From Schizophyllum amplum (lineage: Eukaryota > Basidiomycota > Agaricomycetes > Agaricales > Schizophyllaceae), in the NCBI GenBank assembly GCA_007026445.1, contig VDMD01000002.1:1488001-1552000 (forward strand): 64,000 nt of DNA. The letters are read 5' to 3'. Position numbers and translations under genes: made by a program. The notes beneath the pieces are model-generated. The model saw nothing but the letters and a program-made list of their open reading frames with translations, searched no databases and was not told where the DNA came from. Positions 11,434-22,507 of the stretch are shown one piece after another (the stretch's first letter is position 1; each line of letters opens with the position of its first letter).

Positions 11434-13793
11434 ATGTTTCCCGCCACTCAGATGCTCAGCGCGGTCGCCCTGGCGCTGGCATGTTCCTCCGTCGGCGCGG
11501 CGCCGTGGACTGCGCCTGCCAAACACAGCACGCATCGTTTACGACAGATCAGTCCGACGCTCGTGCTGGAGTCGTATCATCCGCCCACCACGTACAAGGT
11601 GTGCATGAATCATGTTTCTCGGCCAGGACATCGAGCTAAACGACGGCGGCAGACATTCGGCAAGGGATTGGAAGACACGCATGCAGCGCGCGTAAAACGC
11701 GATGGAATTGAGGCTGCGGCGACATCTTTCATCGCTACTCAGCTCGGGTTGGATGAGGCGGTTGTCAACTACAAGTCAGGCTATGCTGGTGCTGGCTCAG
11801 GTGTGCACTACGGCTACATTCATCAGGCCCATGTACGTTCTCTCGTTCCGAAAGAAGCGATGACGATCGCTCACGTTAACGCAGGATCGCATCCCATTCA
11901 TTAATGCCGTTGCGAACGTTGCGTTCAAGGATGACAAGGTTGTCTCCTTCGGCCACTCTTTCGTCTCAACAGGTACGCTTATCTACGCGCGCTTTGATTT
12001 TTTGCTTACATCGTCTCTCGTACAGATAATATTGCGTCCTCCACCCCATCCATTGAAATCGACTCGTTCATCTCCGATATTGAAATGCAGCTCGACGGTA
12101 CTTACAATGACCACTCCAGTCTTGAATACCTCGTGAAGTCCGACGGCAGCGTCGTTCTTGTGCACGTCGTACAAATACAGAATGAGGCGACGCACGTATG
12201 GTACGAGGCTATGGTCGACGCACACAGCGGCGAACTCGTCTCCGTCACGGACTTCCTGGCGCACGCGTCCTACACGGTGCTCCCGGTTACAAAGGTTGTG
12301 CCCACAGAGGGCTTCGAGACTGTCGTGGACCCGGCGCTGACGGTGGCGTCCCCGTACGGGTGGCATGCATGGAGTGATAACTCGACCGAGATCAACACTA
12401 CGTGCGTTATGCCACGCGCCTTCCGACTATCGGCTTACTGATACGTGGATGTAGGGGCAACAATGTGATCGCCTACAAGGGATCGTGGGACACGGGCACT
12501 GTAGAGCAGAGCGCGGATGGGCTCGTCTTCGACTACACGTACAACCTGGACGCCGAGCCGGCCGATGGCAACAACACGCAGGCGGCCGTAGTGAACGCGT
12601 TCTACTTGATGAACATGCTGCACGACGTTAGCTATATGTAAGTGCCCATCCCCTGTCGCTATCGTCGTAATCTGACGGGAAACAGCTACGGCTTCACGGA
12701 GGAGGCCTTCAACTTCCAATGGAGTAACTTCGACAAGGGTGGCCTCAATGGCGACCGTATCGTGAGTATTCTGCCTCCACTTAAGACTGTCAACAGCGCT
12801 AAAGGCCAAGTGCGCAGAACATGAATGTGCAGTCGGATTTGTCGACAAACAACGCCGGGTTCACTACTCCCCCCGATGGCCAAGCCGGGAACTGCTACAT
12901 GTTCTTGTGGACGTACACAACTGTGAGCAGCATTCCTGGCATGCTCGGCGTAGTTGTTCGACTAATTGGTTGATAGCCTCTCCATGATGGCGACATGGAG
13001 AACGATATCGCTCTCCACGAGGGTACGCACGGTATCTCCAACCGCTTGACGGGCGGTGGCACCGCTCGCTGCCTCCAGTCCAACGAGGCCGGTGGAATGG
13101 GCGAGGGCTGGTGCGCTGTTTCTTCGGGTCTTTTCATAACCTTCCGGCTGACAGTCACTCGCGCAGGTCTGATGCAATGGCCGAGTGGATGCACTGGACG
13201 AACGATGAAGTGACGGACTTCACCATGGGCGTTTGGGTCGTGGGCAACTCCACAGGCGAGCGTAGCCATCCCTACTCGACGAACGCTACCGTCAACCCCC
13301 TGCGTTACTCGTCTATTCAAGAGCTGGATGAGGTGCACGGTGAGTATCGCACGTCTGGCGATAAATTAAGGGCCGGCGAGTATGCAACCTCATGATTGAC
13401 TGATACCATCTATACAGATATTGGCGAAGTCTGGGCGAACATGTTACACAACGTCTATGCGGCGCTTGTCGAGGAGTTTGGCTGGGACGCGGACTTCAAG
13501 ACACACGCAGACAGTGACAAGGGCAACGTGGTCTTCATGCACCTTTTCATTGACGGGCTTGCACTACAGCCTTGCAACCCCACGAGTAAGTCGACTGAGC
13601 GCATGGATCTTCTGAACGGCTAATGATCCGTCTTACAGTGGTCGATGCCCGCGATGCGTGGATCCAAGCCGACGAGAACCGGTACGATGGCGCACACGCA
13701 TGCACAGTGTGGAAGGCGTTCGCAAGTCGCGGTCTTGGCGTGAATGCGGCTGATTACACTGACGACGAGTCGGTACCTGAGGAGTGCCAGTAG
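11434..13793 (+). CDS. Secreted M36 metallopeptidase (fungalysin)
   Basis: Extracellular zinc endopeptidase made as a proenzyme. ATG 11434 starts a signal peptide ([19 protein letters not shown]), followed by an FTP-type propeptide ([28 protein letters not shown]). The catalytic domain begins about 12380 ([25 protein letters not shown]). The zinc site is clear: HEGTH (HExxH) near 13018-13032, with the third ligand Glu in GGMGEGWSD, where the intron before SDAMAEW separates the two parts. [17 protein letters not shown] and NEAGG are also family hallmarks. The stop is at 13791-13793. At least eight small introns are needed; the first (54 nt, from about 11599) has no stop and is a multiple of three. 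A GH9 gene follows on the same strand. Likely role: protein breakdown for nitrogen supply. Confidence 0.95.
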
Positions 13794-14144
13794 ACGGCGT
13801 CGGGGCTCTGCGTTGGCTTAAGTTATTTTGTATTGTAACTGCAGGGACTTATAAGTTACTACATGCGAAACTTGTTGGTCTATAAGACTTGAGATCTGAG
13901 AGACAGTCTCGTACACCGTACGACACTGACTTGGCAATCCGTGATATACTATAGCACGAAGGAACAGCTATTTAGCAGGTGACGGGTAACACAGCAATCA
14001 CCTGCACTTGGAGGACGAAGTCGGGAGACGAGACGCGTCTGAGTACTTGCGATGACGTTACAGTCACGCGTCTGTCTTCTCCAAGTGGAAGTCCAACTTG
14101 ACTATCAACCACGACCCCGTGCACGACGCGTGAACGCCCATGCC
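13794..14144. other. Intergenic region, M36 / GH9
   Basis: 351 bp holding the M36 3' flank and GH9 upstream region. I see no gene, RNA or repeat. Confidence 0.6.
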
Positions 14145-16353
14145 ATGATACGAGCACTATCCTTCTGCATTTTGCTATCCTCCTATACCGCTGCACAGCT
14201 ATCCCTTCCTGACCCACCTTTCCTTCCACCAAACGCAAGCGCTGGAACAGTACCTTCCAACTCGTCTGCTCGATCTCCCAATGCACAATGGTCGACGCTG
14301 CTCGGCGACCTGTTGTACTTCTACGATGCTCAGCGAAGCGGGGACCTTCCGGATACCAACCGCGTGGATTGGAGAAATGACAGTGCTCTCGATGACGGCG
14401 ACGACGTAGAGATTGATTTGACCGGTGAAGATTTTCCCGAACGTCGTCCTTTGCGCAGCCTTCACTGACGAATGTTCGAAGGTGGCTACTATGATGCTGG
14501 AGGCAAGCGGACGTCGCCAACCTTGCGAAGAGGAAAGACTCACGTCCCGTCATCGCAGACTACATCAAGGCTTCTTTTCCTCTCGTGAGTATCTATCCCT
14601 CCATAAATCGCATGGGACCAAGGGCTGAACCTGTGCGTCACAGAGCTTCTCGCTCATGTCCATCTGCTGGGGCGCTCTGGACTTCGGACGAGGTACGACA
14701 TGTCCCTATCCAAGGAAGAGACACGGTCTGAAGCTCAAAAGGATACGAATTGGCCAATCAGACGGCCTACCTGGACGGCATGCTGCGATGGGGCCTCGAC
14801 TGGCTGATAAAGGTACGTTGTGCACCTTTGAATGTCCTCACGTATCAACCCGACCCTAAGGCTCATGCTTCTGACGACACACTCTACGTTCTTGTCGGTG
14901 ATGGTGCGTCTTTTGTCTTGCTTGTGACCTGCACTGAACCATCTCAGCCGATACTGACAACGCATACTGGGGCGGTGACGAGAACATACCCACTCCTCGA
15001 TTGTCCTACCAAGTAAATGCGTCCCATCCCGGCACGGACGCCTTTGCTGGCGCATCCGCTGCCTTCTCGGCTTGCTCCAGCCTTTATGCGAACCGCACCT
15101 TCGGTTCGACCGGCCCCCTCAGTCTTCACAACTCAACTTACTCCAAGACACTGCTATCCCATGCGACCCAGCTTTACGACGTCGCAGTCCACGCATCGGG
15201 CGGTCAACAGGTCTATCAGGAAAGCGTGCCCGAGGTTGCTGATGCCTACGGATCGTCGTCTTATGAGGACGAGTTGACCATTGCCGCACTATTTCTTTCA
15301 TGGGCCAAAGACGATGACTCGCTCTTCGACGAGGCAGAGGACTACTACGACGAGTTTTCCTTGAGCGACGATCTGCGTGGGGTGTTCAACTGGGACTCGA
15401 AAGCTGCCGGACTACCTATCCTATTCGCGCAAGTCAGCAACGCCACTGGGCATGGAGATGCTACCTACTGGCAAGGGCAAGCGGAAAACCTTCTAGATGG
15501 GATTATCGACAACGACAATGGCGCCACGCTTACCGGCGGTGGTTTGCTATACTATGACGGCGATTCCGACTCGTGCAGTCTCAATCCGGCATTGAACGCT
15601 GCAATGCTGCTGACGAAGTATGCGCCATTGACATCTGACGATCAGCGTCAAAAGTACACGGTGAGCAGCTATACTGCGTCTCGCGCCTGTTTGCTCAACG
15701 CGGTGTGTCTTGCAGGAGTACTCCGACAAGCAGCTGAACTACACACTCGGTGACAATCCGATGTCAGGTAGGCAAATATATAGGGACCTTCAGTTGGCCG
15801 GTTTGCTCAGTATACCATGCACAGTGCCGTACGTGATTGGTATCAACCCGAACGCGCCACAAAACCCGCATTCGGCGCTGGCAAGCGGTGGCACCGACAT
15901 TGGTCGTATAGACGACTCGCCTGAGAAGGAGGCGTACATCTTGTATGGCGCGCTCGTCGGTGGACCGGACAAGTCGGACAAATTTTTTGATGTCAGGCGG
16001 GACTGGCCACAAACTGAAGTGCGCATGTGCGCTCTTTCTTCCCTCGGTTCTCGACAGCTAACTTCCTCTTCAAATGGAAGGTCGCGCTCGACTATAATGC
16101 GCCACTTCTCACATTGGCTGCCTACCACGTTCTGACAGACGAAGACGACCCGTTCTATGTGACTCTAGAGGAGGGAGCGGCGAACGCGCACCGCCCCAAG
16201 GGTGCACCGTGCGACGCAGCTATAGACGATGGATGCAACTTGCCCGGGATGTCTCGACGTGGTATCATCGCGATGGCGGTTTGCGTAGGTGTTACGGGCC
16301 TCGTGGTGCTGGCCCTATTTGCAACCTGGTTCTACCTTGCTTGGACTCGTTAA
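14145..16353 (+). CDS. Membrane-anchored GH9 endoglucanase
   Basis: Glycoside hydrolase family 9, an inverting endo-beta-1,4-glucanase. ATG 14145 starts a signal peptide ([18 protein letters not shown]), then a Ser/Asn-rich stretch. The catalytic domain includes GGYYDAG joined by splicing to DYIKASFPL, giving the DAGD motif with the catalytic-base Asp pair. Further parts are [64 protein letters not shown] and [11 protein letters not shown], which holds the general-acid Glu. After the enzyme there is a short linker ([11 protein letters not shown]) and one hydrophobic helix (about 16262-16340; [20 protein letters not shown]) ending in AWTR. This predicts a type I membrane protein with the enzyme outside the cell. 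One intron is GC-AG. It could act in fungal cell-wall remodelling as well as on plant glucans. Confidence 0.93.
14503..14558 (+). other. GC-AG intron inside the GH9 catalytic motif
   Basis: 56-nt intron with donor G|GCAAGC and acceptor CGCAG. Removing it joins YYDAG to DYIKASFP, the expected GH9 sequence, and creates the second Asp codon from both exons. No GT donor nearby gives this join. Confidence 0.8.
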
Positions 16354-16606
16354 TTCGTGGCTAGCGTATATATCGATCTAATAGTCTATGACCTGCCTAC
16401 GTGCCCATCTATACATATGGCATACCAGGAGTACTCTTTAGGTGCTACTTAGCGATCTACTTGTACTTAGGTCCACGTCCAAAAGGGGCGGTGGACGTCG
16501 TCGTTGCGATGTGCGTCATATGTCGCTCACGTGGCATACCGCCACGTTTGCAATCGTCTTGGTCGGCTTGACACGCCACTCTCATGAAGCCAACTTGAAG
16601 CCAACC

Positions 16607-18253
16607 ATGTCGACCGTAGCTTTGCGTGTCGAGCTTCCCGCGTACTCTCACTCCTTTCAAGTCCATGTTCTACCTTCAGCATCGGTTCAAGAACTCAAGA
16701 ATGAGATAGCCCGCACATGCGCCGGCACGCCAAGGGTTGAAGGTCAGCGTCTAATATGTCGGGGTCGCGCTCTGGAGGATCATGAACGCATCGAGGATAT
16801 ATGGAAGGTGTGTGTACTATACCTCCTAGGAGCAACATGCTAACCACGAACATCAGTCGCCGGACCAGATGCGCGTCGTTCATCTCGCCGTGCATCCGTC
16901 AGCCTGGAGTGGGGCACCTCCCCAGACATCCGGGAGCGCACCTACGCCTACTCGAGCGGCGCCGCTCATACCCTCACTACCGCATTTGCCCAATCCCCCG
17001 ATAAATGACTCCTCGACTGCGACTGGCTTGGACGAAAGCGCACATGAGAAGGTTGTACTTGAATATGTATTAATCAAGCATAGGGAGGCTCTAGCTGCCT
17101 TGACGAACCAACTAGAGCCACCTCGCCGCGCGGTCGCAGAAACATCGAATATGCGCGACATGGCCAAGCATTATATTGAGACGCGACATAGCATAGCCTG
17201 GCCGACCATCGTCGACGAGCCCTTGCCTGAAAGTACAAATGAAGGTGTTGCTTACGAGCACACAGTTATAGAGTGCGTTCTTTGTTTGCTGCGTCATGGC
17301 ATTCGTCTGATATCATGCACAGTGGCGTGCTATACTATCGCCTCAAAGAATCGAATGCCAAGCCGACAGCCCGTCAAGTGCAAGCAAGCAAGGTCCTGGG
17401 AGTTACGTTCTCGCTTCTCAACCTTCCCCCGCCTCCCCCGCCTATGCCTATATCCGTCCCTGTGCTGGCCAGCGGCCTGCCGCCCGATATCCACCAACTC
17501 GTGCGACAGCTCAACTTACCGCCGATGGGACCCATCCGTCTGGACGGCGACAACATCGGCGCAGTGAATGGCGTACATGTCATGCACGCAAATCGACCCG
17601 CAGTCCCTCCTGAGCTACGCGATCTTCAGATCCGAGCCCTCATCATACCCCTCCTTGTTCTGGTCTTCCGCGTCATGCTACTGCTGTACTTCCTCGATCC
17701 AGAGGATTCACCGGTATATGCCGCTCTCATCCTGGTATTTGTCCTGTGGGAGATGTGGGGCCTAGTCCGCCGAGGCATGCGCAGGGAGCCTCCCCCAGGC
17801 CAGAACGGAGACAATGGAGCACCGGCGAGGGCACAGGCAGGCGGCAGGGATGGCAACGGCGCCGGACCCAACAACGTTCCTATGGCGGAGACAGTACAGG
17901 CGCAGGTGGCGGAATACATGGCGTCGCAAGGTCTAGCATACGAGGAAGCGGCCTTGACCGTGCCCGACACACCACCACCCTCGATGAGCCACAAGGTCAT
18001 CGCCTTTGTCTCGCTCTTCATTGGAACCCTGCACCCGGCGGTGTGGGAGCGGCGGCGGGCTCTGCTCAGGCGACGGGAAGGGCAGATCAGGACGGAAGAG
18101 CGAGCTCGGCTGGAGCCTCAAGATCAGCCAAGGGATGGCGAGAATGAGCATGCGGCGAATCGTAACCGACTGCCGCTACCTCGAGCCCCGTGGGTCGGAG
18201 GGTATCTTCAGCGACTTCTCGCTGATGAATGGGTGGACGAGGCCGCAGATTAA
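16607..18253 (+). CDS. HERP/Usa1-like ubiquitin-domain ER membrane protein
   Basis: Starts at ATG 16607 (MSTVALRVELPAYSHSF). An upstream in-frame extension exists but begins with a non-ATG codon. The N-terminal ~75 residues form a ubiquitin-like domain (VHVLPSASVQELKNEIAR, GQRLICRGRALEDHERI, split by an intron before QMRVVHLAVH). A Pro-rich linker follows. Near 17630-17760 there is a hydrophobic hairpin (ALIIPLLVLVFRVMLLLYFL, then YAALILVFVLWEMWGLV) and a second weaker hydrophobic stretch (VIAFVSLFIGTLHPAVW). The C-terminus is charged. UBL domain plus membrane hairpin is the layout of HERP and yeast Usa1, scaffolds of the Hrd1 ER-associated degradation complex. The family call rests on layout and local similarity; detailed homology was not tested. 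Confidence 0.75.
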
Positions 18254-18536
18254 CTAAGCCATGGACTGTAGACAGAGGACGGATCTATCTTATGCGTGTA
18301 TTACATTCGTTATCCCGCAATCCAAACAGGCCTTAGGACCACGTTCTTGAGAACCACGTTGAAGCTCGCGAACGCCGAAGAGTCTAGAGAACAATGGAGT
18401 TGTATCACGTGGTTCTCGGATATATCCCCTTGCAGTCGGCCACCATCCTTGTTTCCTCCCCTCATCTCATTTTCGTCCAATTGCACCCCTGCTGTGGCCA
18501 GACTTGGCTGCTGAGGTTGCCTGCACATATTGCGAT

Positions 18537-20098
18537 ATGTCTACCTTCGAAACGCTCATTGACGACCTCACACGCGACGTGAACCGCGCGCAACCGAAGG
18601 ATGCTCTGCAGTTCTGCGCATGCTGGTTTCAGTCGCGTCTCGAGGAACAAAGGATACGCATGCGGGACGTACTGTCCCAGCGCCCCCACTCCTTTTCCAG
18701 AGACGTCCCCTCCGAGATGTACCTCGATACACCTCTAGGAAGTGGCCGCGATGGCGCGCCGCCGAGCGTGTCGCCCTTCACCCAGGCACCCTCCGCTCCT
18801 CGACCATCGTTTCGTGCAAGCATTGCACCATCAAGCAGCAGCCCATTTGGAACCCTCAATGTCCCGGGCAATGCGCTCCTGGCCAATCGCGCACCCAGTC
18901 CTCGCGCGCGCTTCCAGGTAGATGGACGCGAACTGCCACCGACCTCTCCCCTCAGCCCTGGCGACCCATTCGCTCCTTTTGAAGCTGCCGCGCCGAGCGG
19001 GCTTGCTCCTGCGGAGTACCTCCAACCCCCCAACTCGTCCATATTCGCTCGCCGCGCGTCTGTATCCGCAGAGTCTATCTCTGTCGACGCGCTGAACCGC
19101 GAGGAGACGAAGACGCGCGTATACCCCAAGACCCCCGATCAGATACGACGTATCCAGGCTTCCACATCCAACAACTTCATATTCCGCGACTTGACTGAGG
19201 AGCAGAAGCGCGCTGTCTTCCTTGCCATGCAGGAGATGAAGGTGGACAAGGACACGGTCGTCATCCGACAGGGCGACGACGGAGACTACTTCTACATCGT
19301 CGAATCCGGCCTGCTTCACTGTTTTATACGACAGGAGCCGCTGCCGCCGTCGTGGAAGCATGCGCCCAAGACCCCGACGACACTACTTCAGGAAGAAGGC
19401 GGTGAAGAGATGTTTCTACCGCCTGGTACTCACCGCGAGTTTGGCAAGAAGGTCGCCGAGTATCCCTCAGGGACGTCGTTCGGCGAGCTCGCGCTCATGT
19501 ACGGGCATGCTCGCGCGGCGACCGTGTTATCCATCGAGCCGTCGTCGCTGTGGAAGATTGAGCGACGTGATTTCCGCCACGTAGTCGTCAGCCTGGCACA
19601 CAAGCGGCGGTCGATGTACGAGCAGTTCCTGTCGACCGTGACGCTGCTTTCGTCCCTAGATGCATCGGATCGGAGCAAGATCGCGGATGCTCTCGTCAGT
19701 CGGGTATACGAGGATGGACAGGCGGTGGTGAAGCAGGGCGAGACCGGAGACACGTTCTTCTTCGTCGAGGAGGGCGAGGCAACCGTCACGAAGGCGCAGG
19801 CCGGTGAAGATGGCGAGGAGAGCGAGATTACGGTCGGACGCCTGAAGAAGGGTGATTACTTCGGAGGTATGCGTTTCGTGCTCCTTGAACATTTGCACAA
19901 GACTGATGTTGTGCGGTAGAACTGTCTCTTCTTCGCCTGGCGCCACGCGCTGCGACTGTCAGCGCTGTCGTACGAGACGAACCCAGTCAACCCAAGCTGA
20001 AGGTGGCTGCACTGGACGCACCTGCATTCACGCGTCTGCTGGGTCCTCTTCGGGAAATAATGGAGCGGAAGGCGGGGGAGACCTATGGTCCCCGCTGA
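18537..20098 (+). CDS. bcy1: cAMP-dependent protein kinase regulatory subunit
   Basis: Starts at ATG 18537 (MSTFETLIDDLTRDVNRAQ). The N-terminus is a dimerisation/docking domain (PKDALQFCACWFQSRLEEQR). A long Pro/Ser-rich linker leads to the autoinhibitory site RRAS at residues 172-175, a pseudosubstrate with a phosphorylatable Ser, as in type II subunits. Two cyclic-nucleotide-binding domains follow, each with its phosphate-binding cassette: FGELALMYGHARAATV, and GDYFGELSLLRLAPRAATV after splicing of the intron at about 19867-19919. Both cassettes keep the Glu and Arg that contact cAMP. The last exon ends MERKAGETYGPR with TGA at 20096-20098. The protein holds the PKA catalytic subunit inactive until cAMP binds, coupling nutrient sensing to growth. 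Confidence 0.95.
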
Positions 20099-20666
20099 TC
20101 GGTACTTGTCTTGACATGGGCATGGTGATCTACTCAATGTATCCACTAGTGTTGTTTGCTTTGCGGTGTATCTTTTTCTCCAGTGATGTATTCTCCTTGG
20201 ATCAGGCTGGCTGTCTGAACGGTGTCTGAGCCTCCTTGCAAGGTAGTGAGGTGGTAGTGAGTGTCGGTGAAGTATTAGGAATTAGTGGTTCCGCTTTTCC
20301 TAGATCTGGCAAACTGCCGCCGATTCCATTAAATTTATTGCCATCACAGCTGTTTGCAGAACGATAGACGGGTCGCGCTCAGACGCTGTGGAGCGCGCGT
20401 GACCGGTCCGAGGACACCCGGGCAGCGTCGACGGTCGATGGAAGCCAAACCGGGGAGTACTGGAACCCGGTTTTTGGCCCAAAAGGTAGGGAACATAGAT
20501 CTCGTCCCCTGCGAGGTCCTCCACGCTATGTGGCGGGCTTGGCGGCGAAGGCTCAAGTCACCACGCGCGGTCGGACAATGGTGCCGGAGGCGCGCCGTTG
20601 GAGCGCCTCGCGTAGTCTCGTAAACCATCCTCTAGTAAATTTAACTAGAGTCTGGAACTACTTCGG
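20099..20666. other. Intergenic region after the PKA regulatory subunit
   Basis: About 570 bp without a recognisable gene. It contains a near-perfect 21-bp palindrome at 20630-20650 and leads into the inverted-repeat island. Confidence 0.6.
20630..20650. repeat. AT-centred palindrome
   Basis: Arms CTCTAGT and ACTAGAG are perfect inverted repeats of 7 bp around an AAATTTA core. Confidence 0.6.
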
Positions 20667-20775
20667 GGGTAGGTAAGTACCGGATGTGGCTCGGAGTTTG
20701 AAATCTGAATTTCGAGGCTGTCGTCGCGATCCCGTGACTTCTGCTTTTGGCCGCGCGTTCGAATCCGCGTCGTTC
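20667..20775 (+). repeat. Left arm of imperfect ~110 bp inverted repeat
   Basis: Pairs with 21622-21729 in inverted orientation. The core CGGAGTTTGAAATCT (20692-20706) is a perfect 15-bp match to the reverse complement of 21694-21708. Matching blocks extend outward to GGGTAGGT and inward through CGTGACTTC and a TTTTGG block. It overlaps the leader of the ORF at 20792. Confidence 0.7.
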
Positions 20776-20791
20776 GTCAGTGACTACCGTC

Positions 20792-21919
20792 ATGTCATAC
20801 CCGCATCCATGGCAATACCGAGCATATACGCAGTATCCAACGTACCCAAGCTCATCAGGACAAAATTCCCTGCATGAAAACCCCACAGGTATGCTGGCCA
20901 AGTTACTTATGCTAGAGCAGCATTCGAGCTCTGATGCGTCAGTCGGCGCTCCTCCATGTAGCCGAGTGCCGCCATCGCCGCAGTCTCCCTATGCACCGCA
21001 TATGCCTCCTTACTATGCGTATCCTGTAGCGCTACCCTCTTCGGCATCACCTGCGGCTCATGCTGGCTTTCATACGGCATCGACTCCGCTGCAACCAGCC
21101 TTCGCCTACGCACCCTCCGCTCCAGCTCCTACGCCGACGACTCCTTTGACGGCAGCTCAACAACTGGGTCTCGACCTTGCGCGTCTTGGGCTTTTCGATG
21201 GACTAGACTCGACGATAAGCAACGATGTCAATGAAGACCCTGACCTTGACACTACGAGGTCGCGCGCGAAGCTGGTCTGGCCTTGTGCGATGACTACGGA
21301 GAAAAGGCTTCGCATAGCTTTTACCTTTCTTCGCCTGGCTGGCTTTGACTCTCTGGGTGGCTTCCTCGCCGATGTCGTCGAAGACAGTTACACAGATAAT
21401 TCGGTCACTCAGCAAATCGCCGCCTGGCTGCGATCTGAAAGCATACATCTTCTTGGAAAGGCCGTAGACGCTCAAGGCCGGCCGCCGTGCAGAGGACTTG
21501 TGCAAGCCATTCAGCAGTGTTTATCGCAGAGGGGGGAGAGTCTTCGTTCATTGTATGGGTGGTCTATTGAAGCACAGAGGGATTGGGAGGTGCACACGCG
21601 GAAGGACGGCACATGTACAAGTCGAACATCGCGGTCAACGGCGCTACAGCCCAAAACGGAAGTCACGAGCTTCGGCCGCGCTTCGGCACGGTTAGATTTC
21701 AAACTCCGTGCCACCTCCTTGACCTACCCTGTATGTGAGCCTAGACTAGCCTCGCGTGTGTTTTGCTCTTCACGTGAGGTGGGCGTCAGAGCGCGACCCG
21801 TCTATCGTTTTGCAAACAGCTGCAACTCCTTCATCTCAGACTCGTTCCTCACGAGTCCTCACGCCGGTACAACGCCGATAGTTTGCCAACGCCTGAGATC
21901 GATCATCATACACACGTAA
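20792..21919 (+). CDS. Uncharacterised single-exon ORF in inverted repeats
   Basis: I do not recognise this protein. The first in-frame ATG is at 20792 (MSYPHPWQYRAYTQYP); the frame runs uninterrupted to a stop at 21917-21919, about 375 codons. The N-terminal third is rich in Pro, Tyr, Ser and Ala with no visible domain. The middle part looks folded and helical (LGLDLARLGLFDGLD, KRLRIAFTFLRLAGFDSLGG, QQIAAWLRSESIHLLGKAVD). The last ~70 codons read through the right inverted-repeat arm and look non-native, so the true protein may end or splice near 21590. The ORF sits almost exactly between the two repeat arms. It may be an element-borne or captured gene fragment, possibly no longer functional. 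Confidence 0.4.
   Translation: MSYPHPWQYRAYTQYPTYPSSSGQNSLHENPTGMLAKLLMLEQHSSSDASVGAPPCSRVPPSPQSPYAPHMPPYYAYPVALPSSASPAAHAGFHTASTPLQPAFAYAPSAPAPTPTTPLTAAQQLGLDLARLGLFDGLDSTISNDVNEDPDLDTTRSRAKLVWPCAMTTEKRLRIAFTFLRLAGFDSLGGFLADVVEDSYTDNSVTQQIAAWLRSESIHLLGKAVDAQGRPPCRGLVQAIQQCLSQRGESLRSLYGWSIEAQRDWEVHTRKDGTCTSRTSRSTALQPKTEVTSFGRASARLDFKLRATSLTYPVCEPRLASRVFCSSREVGVRARPVYRFANSCNSFISDSFLTSPHAGTTPIVCQRLRSIIIHT
21622..21729 (-). repeat. Right arm of imperfect ~110 bp inverted repeat
   Basis: Reverse-complement partner of 20667-20775. Ends outward in ACCTACCC, the complement of the left-arm GGGTAGGT. No target-site duplication is evident outside either arm. Confidence 0.7.
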
Positions 21920-21964
21920 GTACACGCATAAACGTTCGATGGCCTGTCGCCGCGCACACATGTA

Positions 21965-22505
21965 CTATCACTGTTGCAGTGATTCAAACGATTGAGTGAT
22001 TCAAAAATGCTTTAATTCTGCGATTGCGCTTTGAGACGCTGTCCCACACACTCTAAAGTTTGTATGCATACACACTAAGCTATCCAGTACCTACATGTGA
22101 AGTTAGAGAGCGAGAGGTTGCCGAGGACAACCTGCAGAAAATCGAGAGGTCGTTTGCCAGGTGTCACGGAGTGTGACGACTCAATTGCACCGGTCTCAGT
22201 GCTCTTCTCCCCACCATACTTCGCATACAGTAGTGGAATGATCTCAACTATGACTCTAGAAACATTGAGAAGATTTGGTCCAGGGACGACGGCGATGTCA
22301 GTCGACCAACAGTGGCGGTGACAGCGTGTCACGCTTTTGAATCACTGCGTGTTTCTTCAGATCTCCCTCGCTAGGGCCTGTACCGCGTCAAAGATAATCA
22401 GAGAGTCTTCAAATAGGTCAGAGACAACACAGACAAAAAATCAGGACGAGAAACGTACGGGAAGGTATTGAAATCGCGTTTTTTGAATCACTGCAACAGT
22501 GATAG
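21965..22505. mobile_element. 541-bp MITE with 24-bp TIRs and TA duplication
   Basis: The terminal inverted repeats are perfect over 24 bp, starting CTATCACTGTTGCAGTGATT at 21965 and ending as its complement at 22505. Both are flanked by TA (21963-21964 and 22506-22507), the target-site duplication typical of Tc1/mariner-type insertions. Subterminal copies of GTGATTCAAAA lie just inside the left end (about 21996) and in inverted form near 22331. The interior has only short open frames with no transposase motif, so the element is non-autonomous and needs a transposase from elsewhere. The perfect ends suggest fairly recent insertion. Confidence 0.85.
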
Positions 22506-22507
22506 TA

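Noticed and set aside
20757..20775. tRNA-like B box (GTTCGAATCC) suggesting a tRNA or SINE head
   Set aside because: A 5-bp T stem with a 7-nt loop and an acceptor stem cannot be formed, and the other inverted arm has only a degenerate copy.
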